A stretch of DNA of 64,000 nucleotides from Parasedimentitalea psychrophila. Lineage in GTDB: Bacteria; Pseudomonadota; Alphaproteobacteria; Rhodobacterales; Rhodobacteraceae. The position numbers and the translations under genes were made by a program. Every line of letters starts with the position of its first letter. The stretch's first letter is position 1. The stretch spans positions 2,751,501-2,815,500 of the forward strand of contig NZ_CP127247.1 of NCBI RefSeq assembly GCF_030285785.1, given 5' to 3'. The notes beneath the pieces were generated by a model. The model saw only the letters and a program-made list of their open reading frames with translations, ran no database searches and was not told where the DNA came from. Below are positions 24,578 to 34,484 of this stretch, piece after piece.

Positions 24578-25927
24578 ATGGATGAGCTGGAAATTCTACA
24601 GGAGGCGGACCGGCGCGCTCAAGCCTATGTCGAGGGTATTGAGAACCGCCGGGTGTTTCCTGGCGCTGCTGAGTGCGCCGCGTTGTCCGGGTTCAGCGAG
24701 GATCTACCAGACATGGGAGTGCCTGCTGTGAATACAGTGAAATTGATGGATGAACTGGGCTCTCCGGCGACCGTGGCCTCAAACGGTCCGAATTACTTTG
24801 GTTTTGTCATTGGTGCCAGCCTGCCCGTGGCAGCAGCAGCGGAACGGCTTGCCCTGGCCTGGGATCAATGCGCCTCGACCCAAGATGGTAGCCCGGTTGC
24901 TGATGTCTTGGAAAAGCAGGCTGGGCGTTGGTTGTTGGATATACTTGATCTTCCGCGTGAGAGTGCCGTTGCCTTTGGAACCTCGGCCACGGCCTGTGGG
25001 CTAAGCTGTCTTGCGGCTGCGCGGGCCGCTCTGCTGGATCGCATGGGGTGGGACGTGGTGAATGACGGGCTGATGGGGGCGCCGGAAATCAAGGTGATTG
25101 TCCCGGCGTCGACCCATGTCACTGTGCGCAAGGCGCTGCAGATTTTGGGTTTTGGCTGGGCCCGTGTGCTGAAGGCACCCGTCGATGGGCAGGGGCGAAT
25201 TCTGCCGGATCAACTGCCGCCAATTGATAGCCAAACCATCCTGGTTTTGCAGGCGGGCGAGGTGAATACGGGAGAGTTTGACCTCTTTGAAGAGATCATC
25301 CCCCAAGCCAAAGCTGCCGGGGCTTGGGTGCATGTGGATGGGGCCTTTGGTCTGTGGGCGCGGGCTGCTCCTGCTTTGCGCAACCTGACCAATGGCATTG
25401 AAGGTGCAGACAGCTGGACCAGCGATGGCCATAAATGGCTCAATACGCCTTATGACGGGGCGATGGCGATCTGCCGTGATCCGCAGGCGCTGGCGCGGGT
25501 GATGAATAGCGACGCGGCGTATTCCAGTGCTTCGGCGGATGCGCAAAAGAACCTTACGCTGGAGTTCTCACGTCGGGCACGAGGCATCCCGATCTGGGCG
25601 GCGTTACGCACGCTTGGGCGAAACGGAGTCGCCGAGATGGTCGAGACCCATCATTCGCAGGCGCAGCGCATTGCTGCGGCTTTGTCAGAGGCTGGGTTCG
25701 ATGTTCTGAACCGTGTAGTTCTGAACCAGGTGCTGGTGCGCGGAGTGAACGATGTGGCGACACAGTCGATCCTAAAACAGGTACAGGACAGTGGGACATC
25801 GTGGTTCGGTGGCAGCGTCTGGCAGGATCGACCTGCATTTCGGATCAGCCTGTCATCGTTTCGTACCCAAAAGCACCATGTAGACCGGCTGATTGCGTTG
25901 ATGCAGCGTATCGGCCCGGCGGGGTAA
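24578..25927 (+). CDS. PLP-dependent group II decarboxylase-like protein
   Basis: The 449-residue protein belongs to the pyridoxal-dependent decarboxylase family (Glu/Tyr/aromatic and diaminobutyrate decarboxylases). The PLP lysine is K286 in SDGHKWLNTPYDGA; other family features are FGTSATACGLSCLAAARAAL, VHVDGAFGLWARA and the small-domain SLSSFRTQ. The substrate cannot be read from sequence. Expression is probably controlled by the divergent ArsR regulator. The gene stands alone and is followed by ~770 bp without other convincing genes. Confidence 0.85.
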   Translation: MDELEILQEADRRAQAYVEGIENRRVFPGAAECAALSGFSEDLPDMGVPAVNTVKLMDELGSPATVASNGPNYFGFVIGASLPVAAAAERLALAWDQCASTQDGSPVADVLEKQAGRWLLDILDLPRESAVAFGTSATACGLSCLAAARAALLDRMGWDVVNDGLMGAPEIKVIVPASTHVTVRKALQILGFGWARVLKAPVDGQGRILPDQLPPIDSQTILVLQAGEVNTGEFDLFEEIIPQAKAAGAWVHVDGAFGLWARAAPALRNLTNGIEGADSWTSDGHKWLNTPYDGAMAICRDPQALARVMNSDAAYSSASADAQKNLTLEFSRRARGIPIWAALRTLGRNGVAEMVETHHSQAQRIAAALSEAGFDVLNRVVLNQVLVRGVNDVATQSILKQVQDSGTSWFGGSVWQDRPAFRISLSSFRTQKHHVDRLIALMQRIGPAG

Positions 25928-26161
25928 ACCCGACAAACCGAGTGTTCCCGGCGTTACTAATACCCCTCCCCGCGACCGCCGAGTGGTACTTACCGGACCT
26001 TTACAACTCAGTGAATGCTCGGTTTGTTGTCCTTCGGACAGTGAGGCCAAACCGAACTGGCAACAACGGTGGACTATGTGACCCCGATCACTAGCCCCAC
26101 CGCTTTGGTGGGAGGGGTGGGGTAAATCGCCAACACGGGCTTTTCCGCATACCCGCTATTC

Positions 26162-26181
26162 CCTCACGCGGAGGTTTTTTT
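26162..26181 (+). terminator. Short terminator-like hairpin CCTC-ACGCG-GAGG-T7
   Basis: A four-base-pair stem with loop ACGCG is followed by seven T. A second copy at 61232 has the stem TCTC/GAGA with the same loop and T-run, so the end pair changed on both sides. GC-rich complementary tracts lie upstream (CCCCACC near 26095 and GGTGGG near 26106), so a short structured RNA could end here. Otherwise 25928-26700 holds no convincing gene. Confidence 0.5.
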
Positions 26182-26700
26182 ATTCCATGATTGACGAGAA
26201 TTCAGAAGCTAAGGCCCAAACTCACCTGTAGAGTGATCCTGTGAAGGTGCGCCACGGAAGTGTCGGTGTGCCTATTTAATATTTTCGCGTAAAAACAAAT
26301 ACTTACCTGACCCTGCGGGTCTGTATCGGGTCCAAGATCGCATCGCGCGGTTTATGGATGTTCATCTTAAGACTTTGCGCAAACATTTTTCCCGTAAACT
26401 TACCCAGTTCTTTGAAAATATCGAAGGGGAGAGCTGCGGGTTATTGCGGTCCGGATGCGGGACCCGTTGGGGATGCGCCGCGCAGCGGTGCAGCAGCCAA
26501 GCGCCTCAGCCGAAGGCAGCGGCCGCCCTAGCGACCGAGGGGCGCGGCATCAAAAACAGGGGTTGAACAGCGGCTTCAGGCCGTCCCTACCAAGCGCAGA
26601 CGGATGTAGAGGCTTGGAGTGTGGTCCTCCCGCCCATGAATGCTATGCTGTCTTTGGTCGCAATCGAATGCGGCGCACACAAACGATTAAGGCAAAGCGC

Positions 26701-26964
26701 ATGTCCCAGGTGTTACTTCTTGACGCACTCAATTTGATCAAGACAGGCAGTTTTCTACCAGGCAAAGAAATGGAGAAGGCGCATGAGATCAGTCAAAAGC
26801 ACGAGGGTGTTCCACTTTTCGATTGGGTGCATGCTCTAGTTCACCGGGCCGAAGGCGATGACGCGAATGCTGGGTACTGGTATCGGCGTGCTGGCAAGAC
26901 CGGGCATTCAGGATCAATCGAGGAAGAGTGGCAAATCATTAGAACGGAGACCGACAAGGCTTGA
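26701..26964 (+). CDS. Conserved hypothetical protein
   Basis: The 87-residue product (MSQVLLLDALNLIKTGSFLP) contains the phrase DWVHALVHRAEGDDANAGYW followed by YRRAG, which I recognise from a widespread small family of proteobacterial proteins of unknown function, probably helical and TPR-like. ATG 26701 fits the family start; a longer frame upstream is composition-biased and unlikely. It lies next to one copy of the dispersed repeat and to an IS256 remnant. Confidence 0.7.
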   Translation: MSQVLLLDALNLIKTGSFLPGKEMEKAHEISQKHEGVPLFDWVHALVHRAEGDDANAGYWYRRAGKTGHSGSIEEEWQIIRTETDKA

Positions 26965-27104
26965 GGAATATCGAGAATTACTGAGACACCACTTCGAATT
27001 TCTGCGCAGATCACCAAGGGCCGCTTCGACAGGCCGCACTGCGGCATTTGTGACTTGGCATAAAAGTCGGCAGAGGGCCGTTTGTTACCTGTCTGAGTGA
27101 GTGA

Positions 27105-27235
27105 AGTGGTCCAATTGCTGCACCATGCACATTTCGACTAGAAGGGCGGGTTCCGGACCTTCGCTGCGGTCAGCACCAACGGCAGCAATGCGCAGGTAGC
27201 GCCCTTTGCAAAGTCGTGTTCCGCGCTGCAGTTTG
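27105..27235 (+). repeat. Dispersed mosaic repeat, module A copy 1
   Basis: Contains the module-A landmarks CACCATGCACATTTCGA, AAGGGCGG, CCTTCGCTGCGGTCAGCA and CCCTTTGCAAAGTCG in the same order as the copies near 31.7 and 54.05 kb. No coding function is apparent. Confidence 0.85.
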
Positions 27236-27339
27236 GCGGACCAGGTCAACCCGCGCCGCTGGCAACATCGTACCGGTGGACCAAAGGCCAACCATGCACT
27301 AACTTTCAACTTGGACCACGCAAGTGGGGCTGCTCAATA

Positions 27340-27540
27340 TACCAGCGCAGGTTTGAGACCGATCGTTCCCAACGATGCCTCAATCCTACGTCTGGTCCGC
27401 GCGCTGATGTTGGAAAAGTACGATGAGTGGGCTGTGACACGCCGATACATGGCACTGGAAACCGTCAGACTAGAAACCGTCGCCGCCATCTGCGATAATG
27501 AAACCATGGATTCGGCGCAAGTCGCCTCCCCGTACACCGG
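27340..27540 (+). pseudogene. IS256-family transposase C-terminal remnant
   Basis: The frame reads NDASILRLVRALMLEKYDEW and AVTRRYMALETVRL, the conserved end of IS256 (mutator-type) transposases. It lies in frame with the polysaccharide-lyase-like gene, so the long open frame from 27206 is a chance fusion of remnant and gene. A matching N-terminal piece of the same family occurs at 57625. Confidence 0.75.
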
Positions 27541-27610
27541 CTCAAAACCAGGTTGGGGACCAAGATCCACCGCCCCTCGCAACGCTACCAGATCGAGAGA
27601 GGGAAACCTA

Positions 27611-30600
27611 ATGGACAATAATCTATTGCAGGCAGAGCTGGCCTTTGACGATGCACAAGGATTTGGCGCCGAAGCAGATGGCGGACGCGGCGGCGAGATC
27701 GTAAAGGTCACCACTCTCGCGGATTCTGGACCCGGGTCACTCAGATGGGCTCTGGAAGAGCTCGACGGGCCGCGGATCGTGGTCTTTGAGGTCAGCGGTC
27801 AAATCAACCTGACAGACGCCATCAAAGTCAATGGCGACGTCACTGTTGCCGGTCAAACCTCGCCCGAGGGCATTACAGTCATTGGAGCCAAACTCCGGAT
27901 CGTCGAAAGTGACGTCATCATCCGCGGTATGCAGTTTCGCCCTGGTGACGGGGAAGGTGATTCACCGGCAAACCGGGACGGATTATCGATAGGCAGCAGC
28001 GATCAATCCGTCGAGAATGTTATCATCGATAGCAACTCGTTCAGCTGGTCGATCGACGAACTTGTCACGGTTTGGTACGGATCTCGGAACATCACGATCT
28101 CCAACAACATTATGGCCGAGGCGCTGCGAAGCTCGCTCCACCCCAAGGGCGACCACTCAATGGGTCTGCTGATTGGCGATGGCAGTTCGAATGTCACAAT
28201 CGTTGGTAACCTGATCGCCCACAATGAGTTCCGGAACGCCACGGTCAAAGATGACTCCAAGCAGATCGAATTCATCAACAACCTTGTCTACAACTACGGA
28301 CTGAACGGCTTCCTCGGGCGCGACGGGACGACGGCCCACATCATTGGCAACGTCTACATCGCAGGCGAGGATTCGGCCGACCGCGCGACCATCCAACTGA
28401 AATTTCCTGAGGAAGGTACGGCCTATAACCTTGAAGACAACGTCGCGGAAGTCGATGGCCCGGCGATCTCGAAGATCTCGGACAGCTACGTGTTCACCCC
28501 GAGCAATGTCAACGTGTTGCCGTCGTCCGAAGTTTTCGACCACATCCTGGCGAATGTTGGCGCCCGCTATCCGTCGCTGACCGTGACCGATGAGCGGATC
28601 ATCCAGACGGTGATTGACGGGACCGGTCGTATTATCGACTCCCCAGATGACGTCGGCGGCTACGATTCTGTGTCCAACACCGAAGCTCCGAGTGACCGGG
28701 ATGACGATGGGATACCGGACGCCCACGAAGTAATTTCTGGCACCAATCCTGACGTGTTTGACGCACATGAGGATGCCGACGGCAACGGCGTGTCCAACAT
28801 CGAGGATTACATCAACGGGCTGATCGTTAGTGTCGATACGGCCGCGCCGGTCGTCCAGTCGTCTTCGGCGCCCGATATCGGCTCTGCTCAGGCCGGTGAG
28901 ATGAGCACCGACATCACCGTTGTCTTCTCGGACAACGTGGCCGTTGACGTGTCGACTATCGACATCGGTGACATCACCGTTACCGGGCCGGGCGGCAGCC
29001 TTGCGGTGACCGGCGTTAGTGTCGACACCAGCATCGCCGGAACCCCGCGGACGGCGACCTATACGGTGACCGCGCCAGGCGGCACGTGGGACGTTGCCGA
29101 CGATGGCAGCTATACCGTTGCGCTTCTGGACAACGAGGTACAGGACACCAGCGGCAACTCGGTGGTGGCCGATCCGTCTATGACGGCCTTCACGGTTGAT
29201 CTGACCGTGCCGCCGCCCGAACCGTTCCGGATTGAGGCCGAAACCTTCGACATTGTCAGCGGCTTCAATGTCAGGAACAACAGCTTGGCGTCCAACGATC
29301 AGTATCTGCAGGCCGGCGGCAGCGGCGAACAGCGGGCCTCGTATACCTTCACCGAAGCCGACGGTATCTACGATCTGGGCATTGGCCATTACGACGAATC
29401 CGACGGTCAGTCGCAACTGAGCGCCCTGGTAAACGGGACCACGATTGACACGTTTATCTGGAATACCGATGCCGGGTCCGCCTTTGCCGACCAGACAACT
29501 TTGGCCGAACACGCCATCACCAACGTGTCACTGTCGGCTGGCGACGTGATCGAGCTCGTCGGCTTCAAGGATGGCAGCGAGCCGCTGCGCACCGACTATA
29601 TCGACTTCACGTGGGTCAGTGGCGGCGATACGACCGCGCCTGTCGTCCAGTCGTCTTCAGCGCCGAATATCGGCTCTGCCCAGGTCGGTGAGATGAGCAC
29701 CGACATCACCGTTGTCTTCTCGGACAACGTGGCCGTTGACGTGTCGACCATCGACATCGGTGACATCACCGTGACCGGGCCGGGCGGCAGCCTTGCGGTG
29801 ACCGGCGTTAGTGTCGACACCAGCATCGCCGGAACCCCGCGGACGGCGACCTATACGGTGACCGCGCCAGGCGGCACGTGGGACGTTGCCGACGACGGCA
29901 ACTATACCGTTGCGCTTCTGGACAGCGAGGTGCAGGACACCAGCGGAAACGCGGTGGTGGCCGACCCGTCTATGACGGCCTTCTCGGTTGATCTGACCGT
30001 GCCGCCGCCCGAACCGTTCCGGATTGAGGCCGAAACCTTCGACATTGTCAGCGGCTTCAATGTCAGGAACAACAGCTTGGCGTCCAACGATCAGTATCTG
30101 CAGGCCGGCGGCAGCGGCGAGCAGCGGGCCTCGTATACCTTCACCGAAGCCGACGGTATCTACGATCTGGGCATTGGCCATTACGACGAGTCCGACGGTC
30201 AGTCGCAAATGAGCGCCCTGGTAAACGGGACCACGATTGACACGTTTATCTGGAATACGGATGCCGGGTCCGCCTTTGCCGACCAGACATCTTTGGCCGA
30301 ACACGCCATCACCAACGTCTCACTGTCGGCTGGCGACGTGATCGAGCTCGTCGGCTTCAAGGATGGCAGCGAGCCGCTGCGCACCGACTATATCGAGTTC
30401 ACATGGGTCAGTGGCGGCGATACGACCGCGCCTGTCGTCCAGTTATCTTCAGCGCCGAATATCGGCTCTGTCCAGGCCGGAGAGATGAGCACCGACATCA
30501 CCGTTGTCTTCTCGGACAACGTGGCCGTTGACGTGTCGACCATCGACATCGGTGACATCACCGTTACCGGGCCGGGCGGCAGCCTTGCGGTGACCGGCGT

Positions 30601-31216
30601 TAGTGTCGACACCAGCATCGCCGGAAGCCCGCGGACGGCGACCTATACGGTGACCGCGCCAGGCGGCACGTGGGACGTTGCCGACGACGGCAACTATACC
30701 GTTGCGCTTCTGGACAGCGAGGTGCAGGACACCAGCGGAAACGCGGTGGTGGCCGACCCGTCTATGACGGCCTTCTCGGTTGATCTGACCGTGCCGCCGC
30801 CCGAACCGTTCCGGATCGAGGCCGAAACCTTCGACATTGTCAGCGGCTTCAATGTCAAGAACAACAGCTTGGCGTCCAACGATCAGTATCTGCAGGCCGG
30901 CGGCAGCGGCGAGCAGCGGGCCTCGTATACCTTCACCGAAGCCGACAGTATCTACGATCTGGGCATTGGCCATTACGACGAGTCCGACGGTCAGTCGCAA
31001 ATGAGCGCCCTGGTAAACGGGACCACGATTGACACGTTTATCTGGAATACGGATGCCGGGTCCGCCTTTGCCGACCGGACATCTTTGGCCGAACACGCCA
31101 TCACCAACGTCTCACTGTCGGCTGGCGACGTGATCGAGCTCGTCGGCTTCAAGGATGGCAGCGAGCCGCTGCGCACCGACTATATCGAGTTCGAATTCGT
31201 AGATAGCATTTTTTAG
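27611..31216 (+). CDS. Polysaccharide lyase family 1-like protein with triplicated Ig/CBM module
   Basis: The 1201-residue product begins almost at the mature PL1 domain (AFDDAQGFGAEADGGRGGEI, LADSGPGSLRWALEE; ~10-355), a right-handed beta-helix similar to pectate lyases. A calcium-binding thrombospondin-3-like stretch follows (DRDDDGIPDAHE, DADGNGVSNIEDY; ~360-400). Three ~264-residue repeats then each combine an Ig-like domain (ITVVFSDNVAVDVSTIDIGD) with a CBM6/35-like domain (FRIEAETFDIVSGFNV). No signal peptide is visible although the protein should act outside the cell; an IS256 remnant ends just upstream, so the original 5' end may be lost. ATG 27611 has GAGAGGG upstream. Confidence 0.8.
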   Translation: MDNNLLQAELAFDDAQGFGAEADGGRGGEIVKVTTLADSGPGSLRWALEELDGPRIVVFEVSGQINLTDAIKVNGDVTVAGQTSPEGITVIGAKLRIVESDVIIRGMQFRPGDGEGDSPANRDGLSIGSSDQSVENVIIDSNSFSWSIDELVTVWYGSRNITISNNIMAEALRSSLHPKGDHSMGLLIGDGSSNVTIVGNLIAHNEFRNATVKDDSKQIEFINNLVYNYGLNGFLGRDGTTAHIIGNVYIAGEDSADRATIQLKFPEEGTAYNLEDNVAEVDGPAISKISDSYVFTPSNVNVLPSSEVFDHILANVGARYPSLTVTDERIIQTVIDGTGRIIDSPDDVGGYDSVSNTEAPSDRDDDGIPDAHEVISGTNPDVFDAHEDADGNGVSNIEDYINGLIVSVDTAAPVVQSSSAPDIGSAQAGEMSTDITVVFSDNVAVDVSTIDIGDITVTGPGGSLAVTGVSVDTSIAGTPRTATYTVTAPGGTWDVADDGSYTVALLDNEVQDTSGNSVVADPSMTAFTVDLTVPPPEPFRIEAETFDIVSGFNVRNNSLASNDQYLQAGGSGEQRASYTFTEADGIYDLGIGHYDESDGQSQLSALVNGTTIDTFIWNTDAGSAFADQTTLAEHAITNVSLSAGDVIELVGFKDGSEPLRTDYIDFTWVSGGDTTAPVVQSSSAPNIGSAQVGEMSTDITVVFSDNVAVDVSTIDIGDITVTGPGGSLAVTGVSVDTSIAGTPRTATYTVTAPGGTWDVADDGNYTVALLDSEVQDTSGNAVVADPSMTAFSVDLTVPPPEPFRIEAETFDIVSGFNVRNNSLASNDQYLQAGGSGEQRASYTFTEADGIYDLGIGHYDESDGQSQMSALVNGTTIDTFIWNTDAGSAFADQTSLAEHAITNVSLSAGDVIELVGFKDGSEPLRTDYIEFTWVSGGDTTAPVVQLSSAPNIGSVQAGEMSTDITVVFSDNVAVDVSTIDIGDITVTGPGGSLAVTGVSVDTSIAGSPRTATYTVTAPGGTWDVADDGNYTVALLDSEVQDTSGNAVVADPSMTAFSVDLTVPPPEPFRIEAETFDIVSGFNVKNNSLASNDQYLQAGGSGEQRASYTFTEADSIYDLGIGHYDESDGQSQMSALVNGTTIDTFIWNTDAGSAFADRTSLAEHAITNVSLSAGDVIELVGFKDGSEPLRTDYIEFEFVDSIF
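28835..31210 (+). repeat. Three tandem 792-bp repeats
   Basis: Units at 28835-29626, 29627-30418 and 30419-31210 have identical length and differ at only a few per cent of bases. Each encodes one Ig-like plus one CBM-like domain. Units two and three are more alike than unit one, suggesting a recent duplication. Confidence 0.95.
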
Positions 31217-31705
31217 GGATCGGATAGTGGTTTTAAGTGATCGGCTTGGGCCGCACTGTTGGCGCTCAAAGCTAGTACACGGCGCGCCGACTTCCATCGT
31301 TGTGATGGCCCTTTGAGCCGCAGGAGAAGTCCGCTTTGTCCCGCACCTCGGTTATTCGTCAGATTGCAGCGAATGACCGAAATCCCCCCTTTGTGCCGAT
31401 CTCACATCAGTCGGCACTTTCCCCGTGCCTTACCAATCCTGTCCTCGGCAGGGTGGGGGTCGCGCCCTTGGTGACCTGTCCCATGCCTTCCTTGGCAAGC
31501 CTGCGCGCTTCGTCCACGGTAGTCTTGCCATGCCGCTCGATGGACATTCGCCGGGTTTTTCCGCGTTTGGGAAATCAGCCATTCTGGGGGTCTCTGAGGG
31601 GCTCACCGTTTCGATTCTGGAAAGAACGGTCAAAACCGAATCCAGAAGTGCCCCCAGAATGAAGGGGTCGGCTTAGGGCCGTTGGCGACAGTGATGGAAG
31701 GCGGG

Positions 31706-31862
31706 TGGTCTGATTGCTGCACCATGCACATTTCGACACAAAGGGCGGACACCGGTCCTTCGCTGCGGTCAGCATCAACGGCAGCTATGCGCAGTTAGCA
31801 CCCTTTGCAAAGTCGCGGTGGAGGGGCAAGGTGGAGGCGCGCGAACGGCCCACAGCCGCCAC
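31706..31862 (+). repeat. Dispersed mosaic repeat, module A copy 2, in a 1.1-kb gene-poor stretch
   Basis: Carries GCACCATGCACATTTCGACA, CTTCGCTGCGGTCAGCATCA, CCCTTTGCAAAGTCG and GCGAACGGCCCACAGCCGCC. The surrounding stretch 31217-32303 has further degenerate repeat pieces (31360-31420) and, on the minus strand near 31430-31633, a weak integrase-N-terminus-like phrase that I do not call. No gene is supported. Confidence 0.8.
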
Positions 31863-32303
31863 TCATAACCACAGAGGTGAAGGGCCGGTTACAAGCCCAA
31901 GTTAACGGCTTGGTATCCTTCAGAGACGGGGAGAACGAGATCCAGAAGTTCAAATTCAGGATCGGACGACAGCGCAGCACTACCAATTCCATGCTATTGA
32001 AAGCGAAGACTTGACCACAGCCCATTGGATTGCGAAAGGCATTCGCTAACTCAAACGTTCGTTCTCCCAAAACCCCTTTTGCGACTTTTCACAACGCAGA
32101 ACTTGTGGGCCTCGCCAGTGGTTGTCGGAAAATCCAAAATCATCAATCTGGATCGGTGAGAGGGATCGACGCAGTCTTTTTGCGCTGCGAATTCCTCAAG
32201 GACAGGCGCACGATACTTACTCAATGGCGCAACTTTGTCTTAACCTCTCTAAGGCTCGCCGTCACTGAACACTGCTCAGCCGATTTGGTCCACGACAAGC
32301 CAG

Positions 32304-32341
32304 AACGCAGGTCCGCAGAGATCTATCTGCGGACCTGCGTT
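32304..32341 (-). terminator. 15-bp perfect hairpin ending the TRAP operon
   Basis: AACGCAGGTCCGCAG (32304-32318) pairs exactly with 32327-32341 around an 8-base loop, 25 bases beyond the stop of the minus-strand permease gene. The following T-run is short. Confidence 0.75.
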
Positions 32342-32365
32342 TACTTCAACGAGCTAGTGCTCGGA

Positions 32366-34408
32366 TTACAAAGGCTGATGGGCTACCAGCTTGCGACGCG
32401 CCAGTTGAACAAAAACAATCGGCGCAATCGCCAAGATACCTATTCCCAAGGTGGTCAAACCCGGCGCAATAAACAGGAGCGAAGCAAACGCAACCCACCA
32501 CCGCTCCCACATTTTCAGCGGTGCCAACATATAGCCGGAAAACGCCACGCCTATGCTGGCGATACCCAGCATTGCGCCAATCAGCGTCACAGTGAAGGCC
32601 CACCAAGTAAACCCATCGGCCACCAACAGCAGGGCTGGTGAATAGACAAACACAAACGGCACCAGCGCCTTGGCAATACCAAGGCGAAAGGCGGTGTTGC
32701 CGGTCTTAAACGGGTTTGATCCGGCGATTCCTGCTGCAGCATACGCCGCCAAGGCCACAGGCGGTGTGATGTCCGCCAAAACGCCATAGTAGAAGACAAA
32801 GAAGTGCGACACCAAGGGCTCCACCCCAAGTTGCGCCAGCGCCGGGGCAGCCACAGCAACTAGGATGATATAGGTCGCAGTCGTTGGGATCCCTGCCCCC
32901 ATAATGATGCAGGACACAGCAATCAGTACCAAGGAAACAAACAGCGCCCATTGCTCGATTGCAAAATAGCTGAATGGCCAGATGGCGCTGAAAAACTCGC
33001 CGATGTCGGTGGCGGTTTGCACCACGACGTAGCCCAGACGAAAGCCAACACCGGTTAGTGTTACTACTCCAACAACAACACCGACCGTGGCAGCTGCCGC
33101 GCCAACTGCCAGTGTATTCTTGGCTCCCGCTGCTAGGGCATTCCACAGATCTTTGAACGTCAGCCGGTTGATCGGGTTCAAGAACCCCACCACAACACAA
33201 GCGATGATGCCATAGACTGCGGCGTAATCCGGGGTTTTACCGGACAGTATCAAATAGACCAAAATCCCCAATGGGATGATTGACAACCAATGCTGCTTTA
33301 GAACGACAGCTGCCTTGGGCAGTTCCTCAGCACGCAAGCCGCGCAGGCCCAGCTTTTTGGCCTCAAGATGGACCATAGTGAAAATACCAAAGTAGTGCAG
33401 CATTGCCGGAAACAGCGCCGCGGCAAGCACTTCGCGAAGCGGGATCTCTAAGTATTCCACCATGATGAATGCTGCAGCGCCCAAAATGGGAGGCGTGATT
33501 TGGCCTCCAGTTGAAGCGGTCGCCTCGACCGCGCCAGCAAAATGCGCTGGATAGCCGACCTTTTTCATCGCCGGAATGGTCAACGCGCCAGTGGTTACCG
33601 TGTTGGCAATCGACGAACCCGAAATGGTGCCCATGAAGGCAGAGGAGAAGATCGCAACCTTGGCAGGCCCACCCGAATAGCGCCCGGCAATGACCATAGC
33701 CATATCGATGAATAGCTGGCCCAATCCGATCCGAGTGGCCAGCACACCAAACAGAATGAACAGGAACACGTATTTCGCCATCACACCAATAGCGACACCG
33801 TAAATGCCCTGATTGGTCATATAGAGATGGTTGATCAGTCCTAACCAGGACGAACCGCCATGCTTCAGCGCGCCTGGCATCCAAGGCCCAAACAGGGCAA
33901 AACAGATGAACAACAATGCGATGATCGGCAAGGTCGGGCCAACTGAGCGCCGGGTCGCCTCAAGTGTCAGCACCAACAGCGCAGTTCCCATCAGAATGTC
34001 AGACTGTGATGGATTGCCCACCCTGTCGGCGACAATTTCCGGCGGCAACAGCGGCAGATACAGCGCTGCGCCAACTGCCAGAACCGCAAATATCATATCG
34101 AGTATGGGCACACCCTGGACCCTGGACCAAGCTGGAGTTGCCGGGGTCAGTGTGTCCGTTTTGCGCCAGCCAAACAACAGGTAGACTAGGCCCAACACAA
34201 ACGACAGGTGAATGCCACGATGCAGCAGTTCGCGGATCAGACCAAAGCCAGAGGCGTAGAAATGATAAACCGACATCGCAACCAGCACGCACGCAATAAA
34301 CAGGGCCAGCTGCGGACCGGTTGGACGGAATGCAGTTTCCGGATCAAACTCGCGCTCGATCTCGGCTAACTGTTCGGGTGTCAGTTCAGGTATTGTGTCA
34401 GCGGCCAT
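32366..34408 (-). CDS. TRAP transporter fused permease (TAXI type)
   Basis: A 680-residue protein fusing the small (4 TM) and large (12 TM) permease subunits, the usual form in TAXI-TRAP systems. The large-domain marks include FSSAFMGTISGSSIANTVTT, GAVEATASTGGQITPPILGA and IMGAGIPTTATYIILVAVAA. It uses an ion gradient to import a substrate delivered by the binding protein encoded upstream. A terminator lies between the two genes, so the permease is probably made from partial read-through. The substrate class is unknown; TAXI systems often take small carboxylates or amino acids. Confidence 0.93.
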   Translation of the reverse strand: MAADTIPELTPEQLAEIEREFDPETAFRPTGPQLALFIACVLVAMSVYHFYASGFGLIRELLHRGIHLSFVLGLVYLLFGWRKTDTLTPATPAWSRVQGVPILDMIFAVLAVGAALYLPLLPPEIVADRVGNPSQSDILMGTALLVLTLEATRRSVGPTLPIIALLFICFALFGPWMPGALKHGGSSWLGLINHLYMTNQGIYGVAIGVMAKYVFLFILFGVLATRIGLGQLFIDMAMVIAGRYSGGPAKVAIFSSAFMGTISGSSIANTVTTGALTIPAMKKVGYPAHFAGAVEATASTGGQITPPILGAAAFIMVEYLEIPLREVLAAALFPAMLHYFGIFTMVHLEAKKLGLRGLRAEELPKAAVVLKQHWLSIIPLGILVYLILSGKTPDYAAVYGIIACVVVGFLNPINRLTFKDLWNALAAGAKNTLAVGAAAATVGVVVGVVTLTGVGFRLGYVVVQTATDIGEFFSAIWPFSYFAIEQWALFVSLVLIAVSCIIMGAGIPTTATYIILVAVAAPALAQLGVEPLVSHFFVFYYGVLADITPPVALAAYAAAGIAGSNPFKTGNTAFRLGIAKALVPFVFVYSPALLLVADGFTWWAFTVTLIGAMLGIASIGVAFSGYMLAPLKMWERWWVAFASLLFIAPGLTTLGIGILAIAPIVFVQLARRKLVAHQPL

Positions 34409-34430
34409 GAAATACGTTCCGTCTTACAAT

Positions 34431-34464
34431 GAGAAAAAGCCCGAACGCAGTTAGCGTCCGGGCT
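34431..34464 (-). terminator. Terminator between TAXI binding protein and permease
   Basis: On the minus strand AGCCCGGACGC pairs with GCGTTCGGGCT (one mismatch) around TAACT and is followed by TTTTTCTC. It would attenuate transcription after the binding-protein gene, giving more binding protein than permease. Confidence 0.85.
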
Positions 34465-34484
34465 GGATTTGATAAAGCGGCAGC

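Noticed and set aside
26354-26690. Plus-strand frames upstream of the 87-residue conserved protein
   Set aside because: Composition is biased and shifting, and the family similarity starts only at ATG 26701.
27206-27610. Upstream extension of the lyase-like gene to 27206
   Set aside because: This part covers a dispersed repeat and an IS256 transposase tail, so the in-frame joining is accidental.
28157-29512. 451-codon open frame on the minus strand (with sister frames at 29657 and 30449)
   Set aside because: These frames mirror the tandem repeats of the lyase-like gene and repeat only because the DNA does. The plus frame has clear domain signatures.
31336-31676. Small plus-strand frames and an integrase-like minus frame near 31.43-31.63 kb
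   Set aside because: The frames overlap degenerate repeats and the integrase-like phrase is too short and shifted to support.
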